Positions 29,676 through 37,132 of a stretch of 64,000 nt of DNA are shown here, piece after piece. The DNA is from Alteromonadaceae bacterium BrNp21-10 (GTDB taxonomy: Bacteria > Pseudomonadota > Gammaproteobacteria > Enterobacterales > Alteromonadaceae): NCBI GenBank assembly GCA_030418115.1, contig JAUHQD010000008.1:1-64000 (forward strand). The letters are read 5' to 3'. How positions within the stretch are numbered: position 1 is the first letter of the stretch; the number at the start of each line of letters is the position of its first letter. The notes under the pieces were generated by a model, which was given only the letters and a program-made list of their open reading frames with translations, searched no databases and was not told the origin of the DNA. A program made the translations under genes and the position numbers.

Positions 29676-31274
29676 ATGACAACTGCAAAACCTGTTCGCC
29701 GCGCACTATTAAGCGTATCTGATAAAACTGGCATTGTTGAGTTCGCTCAAGCCCTCGCTGCAATGGACATTGAATTATTGTCCACTGGCGGTACCGCAAA
29801 ATTATTAGCGGATAATAATATCCAAGTTACCGAAGTATCAGATTACACCGGTCACCCTGAAATCATGGACGGTCGCGTAAAAACCCTACATCCGATGATC
29901 CACGGTGGCATTCTGGCCCGTCGCGGCCAAGATGAACAAGTAATGCTAGACAACAACATTCAGCCTATCGATATGGTGGTAGTAAATCTATATCCATTCG
30001 CAGCTACCGTTGCTAATGATGATTGCACATTGGAAGACGCCATCGAAAATATCGATATTGGCGGCCCTACAATGGTGCGAGCTGCAGCAAAAAATCACAA
30101 TGATGTGACCATTATTGTAAATGCCCAAGATTACGCCCGCGTATTGCAAGAAATGAGCGACAACAGTGGTTCGGTTAGCAAAGAAACCCGTTTCGATTTA
30201 GCTATTGCCGCCTTTGAGCATACCGCCCAATACGATGGCATGATTGCTAACTATTTTGGCACTATGGTAGAGAGTCACGCTTGTGAAGAAGACTGTGGTC
30301 ATGAGCACAGCGCTTTCCCGCGTACCTACAATAGCCAATTTATTAAAAAACAAGATTTGCGTTACGGTGAAAACAGCCACCAGAATGCCGCATTCTATGT
30401 AGAAGCCAATATTGCTGAAGCCTCAGTCGCCACTGCAGTACAACTGCAAGGTAAAGAGCTTTCCTACAACAATATCGCCGATACCGATTCGGCTTTAGAG
30501 TGCGTTAAAGAATTCGACGAGCCAGCCTGTGTTATCGTTAAACATGCTAACCCTTGTGGTGTGGCGTTAGGCGACAATATCTTAAGTGCTTACAACCGCG
30601 CTTATCAAACCGACCCTACTTCAGCGTTCGGCGGCATTATCGCGTTTAACCGTGAATTAGATGCCGCAACGGCACAAGCCATTGTTGATCGTCAGTTTGT
30701 GGAAGTGATTATCGCACCGACAGTTTCCGAAGAAGCCTCTGCCATTGTTAGCACTAAGAAGAACGTACGCTTGTTGGCCTGTGGTGATTGGCACGGTCAA
30801 CTCACCGAAGAGTTCGACATTAAGCGCGTTAACGGTGGTTTATTAGTACAAGATCGTGATTTTGGCATGGTTGAAATGGAAGACTTAACCGTAGTCACTA
30901 AACGTCAGCCTACAGCACAACAGATGAAAGATTTATTGTTCACTTGGAAAGTGGCCAAATACGTTAAATCTAATGCCATTGTCTATTGCAAAGACAGTAT
31001 GACCATCGGTGTCGGCGCTGGCCAAATGAGCCGCGTATACTCGGCTAAAATCGCCGGTATTAAAGCCGCCGATGAAAACCTTGAAGTCAAAGGTTCAGTA
31101 ATGGCATCAGACGCGTTCTTCCCATTCCGTGATGGTATTGATGCCGCCGCAGCAGCAGGTATTAGCGCAGTCATTCAGCCTGGTGGTTCCATGCGCGATC
31201 AAGAAGTCATTGATGCCGCTGACGAACATGATATGGCTATGGTGTTTACTGGAATGCGTCATTTCCGTCACTAA
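29676..31274 (+). CDS. purH: Bifunctional AICAR transformylase/IMP cyclohydrolase
   Basis: This 532-residue cytoplasmic enzyme performs the last two steps of IMP synthesis. The N-terminal cyclohydrolase domain starts [17 protein letters not shown] and has STGGTAKLL and [15 protein letters not shown]. The C-terminal transformylase part contains [11 protein letters not shown] and ends with [10 protein letters not shown]. It lies upstream of purD in the usual purHD order, but with an unusually long structured gap. Confidence 0.97.
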   Translation: MTTAKPVRRALLSVSDKTGIVEFAQALAAMDIELLSTGGTAKLLADNNIQVTEVSDYTGHPEIMDGRVKTLHPMIHGGILARRGQDEQVMLDNNIQPIDMVVVNLYPFAATVANDDCTLEDAIENIDIGGPTMVRAAAKNHNDVTIIVNAQDYARVLQEMSDNSGSVSKETRFDLAIAAFEHTAQYDGMIANYFGTMVESHACEEDCGHEHSAFPRTYNSQFIKKQDLRYGENSHQNAAFYVEANIAEASVATAVQLQGKELSYNNIADTDSALECVKEFDEPACVIVKHANPCGVALGDNILSAYNRAYQTDPTSAFGGIIAFNRELDAATAQAIVDRQFVEVIIAPTVSEEASAIVSTKKNVRLLACGDWHGQLTEEFDIKRVNGGLLVQDRDFGMVEMEDLTVVTKRQPTAQQMKDLLFTWKVAKYVKSNAIVYCKDSMTIGVGAGQMSRVYSAKIAGIKAADENLEVKGSVMASDAFFPFRDGIDAAAAAGISAVIQPGGSMRDQEVIDAADEHDMAMVFTGMRHFRH

Positions 31275-31295
31275 TTTATTGGCGCGCAAGCGGTC

Positions 31296-31460
31296 TTTTG
31301 CTTCAACCTCTTTGTTGGCAGTGCTCATTTATGTTTATAAACTCCGCGCTGCCGCCTCGACCTTGAAGCAAAATCTTCGCTTCCGCATTCAATAAATCTT
31401 GATTCGGATGAGTCGTTAATTGAGAAAGTACTCATTTATGTTTATAAATTCCGTGCTTTC
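31296..31460 (+). repeat. Twin structured hairpins between purH and purD
   Basis: Two copies of one hairpin design occur at 31317-31353 and 31424-31460. Each has an 8-bp outer stem, a TCA/(C/T)TCC internal loop, and an inner stem TTTAT/ATAAA closing a GTTT loop. The outer stems differ (GGCAGTGC with GCGCTGCC; GAAAGTAC with GTGCTTTC) yet both pair fully, allowing one T-G pair. Copy 1 is further enclosed by an 11-bp perfect inverted repeat, TTTTGCTTCAA (31296-31306) and TTGAAGCAAAA (31363-31373). A 9-bp inverted repeat, GATTCGGAT (31401-31409) and ATCCGAATC (31552-31560), encloses copy 2. It is probably an RNA structure or a hairpin repeat family; I do not recognise a named class. Confidence 0.6.
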
Positions 31461-31574
31461 TCTTTGCTATTAAGCAATATGGCTTAGCTCTGAACCAAAA
31501 ATAATGAATGAAGTAAGCGGTATGGCTTAAACCTGTAACAAAACTTATCATATCCGAATCTAATTTTGATCTAA

Positions 31575-31598
31575 GTAGGTCGGGCTTTAGCCCGTCAA
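31575..31598. repeat. REP-like palindrome
   Basis: GTAGGTCGGGCTTTAGCCCG forms a short stem, CGGGC-TTTA-GCCCG. It is a widespread extragenic palindrome type in proteobacteria. It lies 25 bases before purD and could affect the message of purH-purD. Confidence 0.5.
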
Positions 31599-31622
31599 TA
31601 TTAAAAATAAAAGGTTAGCAAA

Positions 31623-32912
31623 ATGAATATTCTAATCATCGGCGGCGGTGGTCGTGAACATGCCTTAGGTTGGAAGGCCGCACAATCAGCCGATATCGAC
31701 AAAGTCTATATCGCACCGGGTAATGCCGGTACTGAGCTTGAACCCAAATTAGCCAACGTAGCTATTGATGTAGAAGATACCCAAGGCCTGATCCGTTTTG
31801 CTCAACAAAATGACATTGGTCTAACCATCGTCGGCCCTGAAGTGCCGTTGGTTATCGGTGTGGTTGATGCGTTTCAAGCACAAGGCCTGAAAATCTTCGG
31901 CCCAACCCAAGGTGCCGCACAGCTCGAAGGCTCTAAAGCCTTTACTAAAGATTTCTTGGCTCGTCATGCAATCCCTACTGCGGAATATCAGAACTTTACC
32001 GAAATTGAGCCAGCTCTGGCCTATGTTCGTGAAAAAGGTGCTCCAATCGTTGTCAAAGCCGATGGCTTAGCCGCAGGTAAAGGCGTGATTGTCGCCATGA
32101 CGCTAACCGAAGCCGAAGATGCTATTCGCGATATGTTAGCTGGTAATGCTTTTGGTGAAGCAGGTAGTCGCGTAGTCATCGAAGAATTCCTTGATGGTGA
32201 AGAAGCCAGCTTTATTGTGATGGTGGATGGTAAAAACATTTTACCTTTTGCGACCAGTCAAGATCACAAACGTATGGGTGATGGTGATACTGGCCTTAAC
32301 ACCGGCGGTATGGGGGCTTATTCACCTGCGCCAGTGGTCACTGCAGAAATCCACCAGCGGGTGATGGATGAAGTTATCAAGCCTACCGTTGATGGTATGG
32401 CTGCCGAAGGTAATCCTTATACTGGCTTTTTATATGCTGGTTTGATGATCATGGCCGACGGTACGCCTAAAGTAATTGAATACAACTGCCGCTTTGGTGA
32501 CCCAGAAACCCAGCCAATAATGCTGCGTTTACAGTCGGATATTGTGCAACTGTGCCTACAAGCCCTTGAAGGCAAGTTAGACAGCGCCGAAATCGCTTTC
32601 GACCCTCGCGCCGCTGTTGGTGTGGTATTGGCCGCAGGCGGTTACCCAGGCAGCTACAATAAAGGTGACGTAATCAGTGGTTTGGATGTTGAAGAAAATA
32701 CCACTGCCAAAGTATTCCACGCCGGTACTAAGATAGTAAATGGCTTAGTCACCACCAATGGTGGTCGTGTTCTTTGTGCTACTGCGTTGGGCAATAGCGT
32801 GTCTGAAGCGCAAAAAAATGCCTATGCTTTAGTGGATAATATCAGCTGGAAAGATGCCTTCTATCGCACCGACATTGCTTGGCGTGCGATTGCTCGCGAA
32901 CAACAAAAGTAA
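31623..32912 (+). CDS. purD: Phosphoribosylamine-glycine ligase
   Basis: ATP-grasp enzyme of 429 residues that makes glycinamide ribonucleotide, step two of purine synthesis. It starts MNILIIGGGGREHALGWK and shows VVKADGLAAGKGVIVA, the ATP-grasp loop, GGMGAYSPAP, and the metal-binding EYNCRFGDPETQ. It is followed by a clear terminator, so it ends the purHD unit. Confidence 0.97.
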   Translation: MNILIIGGGGREHALGWKAAQSADIDKVYIAPGNAGTELEPKLANVAIDVEDTQGLIRFAQQNDIGLTIVGPEVPLVIGVVDAFQAQGLKIFGPTQGAAQLEGSKAFTKDFLARHAIPTAEYQNFTEIEPALAYVREKGAPIVVKADGLAAGKGVIVAMTLTEAEDAIRDMLAGNAFGEAGSRVVIEEFLDGEEASFIVMVDGKNILPFATSQDHKRMGDGDTGLNTGGMGAYSPAPVVTAEIHQRVMDEVIKPTVDGMAAEGNPYTGFLYAGLMIMADGTPKVIEYNCRFGDPETQPIMLRLQSDIVQLCLQALEGKLDSAEIAFDPRAAVGVVLAAGGYPGSYNKGDVISGLDVEENTTAKVFHAGTKIVNGLVTTNGGRVLCATALGNSVSEAQKNAYALVDNISWKDAFYRTDIAWRAIAREQQK

Positions 32913-32941
32913 GCTCAGCTCAATTAATACTGTAATTTATC

Positions 32942-32966
32942 AAAAGGGAACTACGGTTCCCTTTTT
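32942..32966 (+). terminator. Rho-independent terminator of purD
   Basis: A 10-bp perfect stem (AAAAGGGAAC with GTTCCCTTTT) closes a TACG loop on a C-G pair, a UNCG-type tetraloop, and runs into five Ts. Confidence 0.9.
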
Positions 32967-33038
32967 GTTGCCACTCACATTTTACTTTTTCACACCCCCG
33001 TTAACCCTATTGTTTGAGTTAAGGTACACTCCAATATG

Positions 33039-33056
33039 ACGTTATCCATGTAACGT
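33039..33056. promoter_or_regulatory. Palindrome upstream of the DUF885 gene
   Basis: ACGTTA-TCCATG-TAACGT is a perfect 6-bp inverted repeat with a 6-base spacer, about 55 bases before the ATG at 33110. Its size and place fit an operator, but no regulator is identified. Confidence 0.3.
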
Positions 33057-33109
33057 TAAATCTGTCGTAAAATTCTGCATCGTCCAAAATCTAATAAAAG
33101 GTTATCACT

Positions 33110-34966
33110 ATGACAAGTCGACTTTCCCTGATCATTATTCCCTGTGTGGCATTAATGGCTTGCCAGCCTGTGGACAATACACCTGCTCAACAAAGTCAGG
33201 TAGAAAAAGTCATCAGTCGTGCTGATATTGATAGTGTTATTAACAAACACACCCAGCAATTTTTACGGCTACACCCAACCATGGGTACCGCACTAGGTTT
33301 AGATAAAAGCATTGCCGGTAATCATCAACGACTATTACCCGATTACAGCCAACAGGGTTTTACGAGCATGCAAGCCACCATGAGTCAGGCTGCTGCAGAG
33401 CTTGCAAAAATAAACCGTGAAGGCCTATCCGACCAAGACCGCTTACATATGGACATCAACCAAGTTATTGATCTTTATTTTGCTGGAGATAGCCGCTTCG
33501 CTGGTGGTTACATAGATACATGGGGCGGGCAAATTCCTTATGCCGTTAACCAAATTTGGAGCCCAGTGATTACGGTGCCTTCTACCTTGCAAGATCAACA
33601 GCTAGTGACTAACTCGACGGATGCTGAAGATTATCTAACCCGCCTTAACTTATTGGCCACTATGGTGGCGCAATTAGAAGATAAAACCAAAGCCGATGCC
33701 GACAGTGGCATAGTGTTACCACAAAAGCTATTTGTGAAAACATTGGCATTTCTTACTAACTTCACCAATATGAATGCTGCAGAACATGCGTTAGTCACTT
33801 CTTTCCATAGCAAATTAAGCGATGTAGAAAGCCTTGATGAAATGCAGAAAAATGCCTTAGTGGATCGCGCTACAGATATTGTTCAGCAACATATTTACCC
33901 CGCTTACCAGCAGTTACATGATTACTTAAGTGACTTACAACAACGAGCACCAGAGGCAGACGGCATTTGGGCCCAGCCCGGCGGTACAGCGTTTTACCAA
34001 CATCAAATTAAATACATGGCCGATTCCGATCTCAGTCCACAACAAATCCATCAAATAGGTTTGGATGAAGTCACGCGTATCACAGAGGAAATGAATACGT
34101 TACTCAATGCCAATGGCCGTAGCGAAGGTACGGTCGGTGAGCGCTTGGCGGCAATGTCAGCAGATCCTGAATTTCTATATGAAGACAGTGATATGGGTCG
34201 CCAACAAGTGTTGGATGCACTCACTCAGCAAATTGAAAAAGTGATGGTCATCGCCCCTACACTATTCGCCACCTTGCCAACTCAGAAAGTGGTGGTAAAA
34301 CGGGTACCCAAAGTGTCCGAAGCCAGCGCGCCAGGTGGTTATTACTCACCACCCTCATTAGATGGCAGTCGTCCCGGAGAATATTATATTAACCTGCGGG
34401 ATATGGCAGGTGCGGCTAAGTACACGCTAAAAACCCTAACCTATCACGAGGCCGTTCCCGGTCATCATTTTCAAATTGCCTTGAATATGGCGCAAACCGA
34501 CATCGGTATCATGCGCCAGAACGCGCCGTTTAACGCTTATGTTGAAGGGTGGGCGCTGTATTCAGAACTACTGGCCAAAGAAATCGGCATGTATGAGGGC
34601 GACCCTTGGGGTGACCTCGGGCGCTTACAAGGCGAACTGTTTAGATCCGTACGTTTGGTGGTAGACACCGGTCTACATTACAAAAAATGGACACGTGAAC
34701 AAGCCATTGAATATTTCTACAACACTACCGGTACTGCCATGAGTGATGTGGTATCAGAAGTAGAACGCTATATGGTGTTACCCGGCCAAGCATTAGGTTA
34801 TAAACTAGGTATGTTAAAGTTTGTTGAATTACGGGATATGGCCAAATCAGAACTTGGCGACAAGTTTGATGTTAAAGCCTTTCATGATGTTATTTTATTA
34901 CCTGGGGCACGACCTATGAAACTGGTCGAAGTCGATGTAAACCGATGGATTGAAAGCCTAATATAG
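33110..34966 (+). CDS. DUF885 family lipoprotein, probable metallohydrolase
   Basis: A 618-residue protein with a lipoprotein signal (lipobox ALMAC, lipid cysteine at about residue 18). The rest matches the DUF885 family. The motif TYHEAVPGHHFQIAL resembles the HExxxGHH metal site of zinc peptidases, with a later conserved glutamate likely in NAYVEGWALYSELLAKEIG. It probably works as a periplasmic peptidase or related hydrolase anchored to a membrane; the substrate is unknown. It is a single-gene unit between purD and prkB. Confidence 0.85.
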   Translation: MTSRLSLIIIPCVALMACQPVDNTPAQQSQVEKVISRADIDSVINKHTQQFLRLHPTMGTALGLDKSIAGNHQRLLPDYSQQGFTSMQATMSQAAAELAKINREGLSDQDRLHMDINQVIDLYFAGDSRFAGGYIDTWGGQIPYAVNQIWSPVITVPSTLQDQQLVTNSTDAEDYLTRLNLLATMVAQLEDKTKADADSGIVLPQKLFVKTLAFLTNFTNMNAAEHALVTSFHSKLSDVESLDEMQKNALVDRATDIVQQHIYPAYQQLHDYLSDLQQRAPEADGIWAQPGGTAFYQHQIKYMADSDLSPQQIHQIGLDEVTRITEEMNTLLNANGRSEGTVGERLAAMSADPEFLYEDSDMGRQQVLDALTQQIEKVMVIAPTLFATLPTQKVVVKRVPKVSEASAPGGYYSPPSLDGSRPGEYYINLRDMAGAAKYTLKTLTYHEAVPGHHFQIALNMAQTDIGIMRQNAPFNAYVEGWALYSELLAKEIGMYEGDPWGDLGRLQGELFRSVRLVVDTGLHYKKWTREQAIEYFYNTTGTAMSDVVSEVERYMVLPGQALGYKLGMLKFVELRDMAKSELGDKFDVKAFHDVILLPGARPMKLVEVDVNRWIESLI

Positions 34967-34972
34967 CCATTC

Positions 34973-34996
34973 CGGTTGCTGAATCAGTAACCGTTT
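34973..34996 (+). terminator. Probable terminator after the DUF885 gene
   Basis: The arms CGGTTGCTGA and TCAGTAACCG can form a 9-10 bp stem with one G-T pair and a very tight loop, followed by only a few Ts. It sits 7 bases after the stop. Confidence 0.4.
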
Positions 34997-35078
34997 ATCA
35001 AATCACTCAAGCGACTAAATCTTGTAATTTTTGCTAGCTTGGGTATAAATATCATTCCTTTTTGAATAGTTGAATTAT

Positions 35079-35981
35079 ATGTCCATAAAACACCCTGTTG
35101 TCGCGATCACGGGTTCGTCTGGTGCCGGTACTACCACCACTACCAACGCAATCCAGCACATATTCCGTAATTTGGGGGTAAATTCTGCGGCGGTTGAAGG
35201 CGATAGCTTTCATCGATTTACCCGCCCAGAAATGGAAGTAGAAATTCGCAAATCTCAAGAACAAGGTAAACACATCAGTTATTTTGGCCCTAAAGCCAAT
35301 GATTTTGAATTACTGGAAAAACTATTCGCTGAATATGGCACCACCGGCAATGGCCAGTATCGTCGCTATTTGCACAGTTTTGATGACGCCGTACCCTTTA
35401 ATCAAATGCCAGGTACCTTTACCCCTTGGCAACAATTGCCCGAAAAAACCGACTTATTATTCTATGAAGGTCTGCATGGAGGTGTAGTGACCGATGAGGC
35501 CGATGTTGCCAAGCATGTTGATTTGCTGGTAGGCATGGTACCCATCGTTAATTTAGAATGGATCCAAAAAATTGTTCGCGATACAACCGACCGGGGTCAC
35601 TCCCGAGAAGCTGTAATGAGCAGCATTGTGCGCGGTATGGACGATTACTTTCAGTACATTACCCCACAGTTTTCACGTACCCATGTAAATTTCCAACGAG
35701 TACCAACGGTGGATACCTCCAACCCATTTAGCGCACGGGAAATCCCATCCCATGATGAAAGCTTTGTGGTCATTCGTTTTCGTCGAGAAATGAGAAATAT
35801 AGATTACCCTTACATGCTACGTATGATCGATGGTGCCTTTATGTCGCGTATCAATACCATGGTGGTACCCGGTGGAAAAATCGGCTTAGCCATGGAATTA
35901 ATTTTAACGCCATTGATAAGTGATTTACTGGATCGTAAACGCAAATCCCATGTGCAATTAGATTGGATGGTGGAGCAGTAG
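35079..35981 (+). CDS. prkB: Phosphoribulokinase, heterotroph PrkB type
   Basis: The 300-residue protein has a P-loop start (VVAITGSSGAGTTTT, residues 7-21), and the C-terminal half is very conserved (PTVDTSNPFSAREIPSHDES). The family phosphorylates ribulose 5-phosphate, yet no RuBisCO is present here; this PrkB branch is carried by many heterotrophic gammaproteobacteria beside yhfA and crp, and its role is unclear. I chose ATG 35079; a TTG at 35070 is less likely. Its last 133 codons reappear, diverged, at 40138-40536. The intact gene marks the left border of the accessory region that separates it from yhfA. Confidence 0.88.
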   Translation: MSIKHPVVAITGSSGAGTTTTTNAIQHIFRNLGVNSAAVEGDSFHRFTRPEMEVEIRKSQEQGKHISYFGPKANDFELLEKLFAEYGTTGNGQYRRYLHSFDDAVPFNQMPGTFTPWQQLPEKTDLLFYEGLHGGVVTDEADVAKHVDLLVGMVPIVNLEWIQKIVRDTTDRGHSREAVMSSIVRGMDDYFQYITPQFSRTHVNFQRVPTVDTSNPFSAREIPSHDESFVVIRFRREMRNIDYPYMLRMIDGAFMSRINTMVVPGGKIGLAMELILTPLISDLLDRKRKSHVQLDWMVEQ

Positions 35982-36287
35982 GTTTCTATTTGAATATGGG
36001 AAATATCAACAACCGTTCCCAGAGTATTCTCGATACACGATTAAAAGAGCATACGATAGAGCCTAGTTGCGATTATGATCAGGCATCAGCTCCTCCGTCA
36101 AAACCAAAATGGTCGCCAAGCTTTAATGTCACAAATACACTGTGAGTTTAATTGATTGGCGCAACACCTCTTACTGCGTTGATTTTCATGGCTCATAAAA
36201 GAAGCCTTCCTTTGGAAGCTCTGCAATAAGCGCAGTACTTTCCATACCATTTACAACTTGCTAGATATTGTGAGGCAGAATAATAAA
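35982..36287. other. Intergenic region at the left edge of the accessory island
   Basis: The 306 bases between prkB and the convergent propeller-like gene hold only a short hairpin at about 36207-36220 (CTTCC-TTT-GGAAG). I see no integrase gene, tRNA, long direct repeat or convincing small ORF, so the mechanism of insertion leaves no trace here. Confidence 0.4.
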
Positions 36288-36923
36288 CTAATTAAGTTGT
36301 ACTATTTGCTCATCTGACTTAACCGTCAGTTTAATACCGTACAGCAATATTTCAGTTTGTACTTTTTTTGATTGATCGGTATTAATCACCAATTCATTAT
36401 CAACATCATGCCAGACAATATCGGAAATTTGGCCTGACGCAATTGGCACAATGTAAGAACGTTTGCGCTTTAATGAATACACTTTTGCCATATAACGAGA
36501 GTCATCACTGGATAAATACTGCAACCATTGATCATTGGGCGACCATTTAACATTAAAATGTTGTGGTGTTTTACTGTTAAAGTTCTGATCCACCAGCATG
36601 ACAGCATTTTCTTTAATATTAAGAAGCCATAAACTTCTATCATTTTCCGTATAAGTTAGATACCGGTCATCGTTCGACCAAGTGATGTTAGCTAGGTTTT
36701 TGGCTCTAGGAATAAGATGCTCAGCGACAACTTTACCTTCAGAACCAGTGATAACTAGATAATTACTATTTTGCCTTTGTACAAACTGCGCTTTTAATTC
36801 CTTAGAAGAACTCCATTCTTCACTACCACTTGATGAAAGTTGACTTATATTTTCAGCATTAACCAATAAATGAAAAAGCATTAGACTCATTGCTATCAAT
36901 AATTTGATGTTAAGGTTCATCAT
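36288..36923 (-). CDS. Exported propeller-like protein of unknown function
   Basis: A 211-residue protein with a signal peptide (MMNLNIKLLIAMSLMLFHLLVNA). The mature part shows repeating strands of the TolB/PD40 beta-propeller kind: ITWSNDDRYLTYTEN, VKWSPNDQWLQYLS and DIVWHDVDNELVIN. At about four blades it is too short for a full propeller. GAGGAT precedes its start. It is divergent from the large STAND regulator with about 210 bases between, so the two may share control and perhaps function, for example as a periplasmic partner of the regulator's outer domain (inference). Confidence 0.6.
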   Translation of the reverse strand: MMNLNIKLLIAMSLMLFHLLVNAENISQLSSSGSEEWSSSKELKAQFVQRQNSNYLVITGSEGKVVAEHLIPRAKNLANITWSNDDRYLTYTENDRSLWLLNIKENAVMLVDQNFNSKTPQHFNVKWSPNDQWLQYLSSDDSRYMAKVYSLKRKRSYIVPIASGQISDIVWHDVDNELVINTDQSKKVQTEILLYGIKLTVKSDEQIVQLN

Positions 36924-37132
36924 TTACATCCTCAGTCTTTTAATATTTAACTGTTACTCCATGTAGTAGCATTGTTGTTTAAAAAATCTTAAAAAGACTT
37001 ACGATTTCCTTACCATTTAAATAAATATTTAAATGCTTAATTTATTCAGACATTTACAATTAATTGCTATAAATGAGTTGAGTGAGATATCTTGAATCTG
37101 TGCTTTAATTTTTTAATAAAGGCTGTAAATGA

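Noticed and set aside
35963-36145. Open frame of 60 codons after prkB
   Set aside because: It begins inside the prkB end, and its composition and lack of a ribosome binding site do not support coding.
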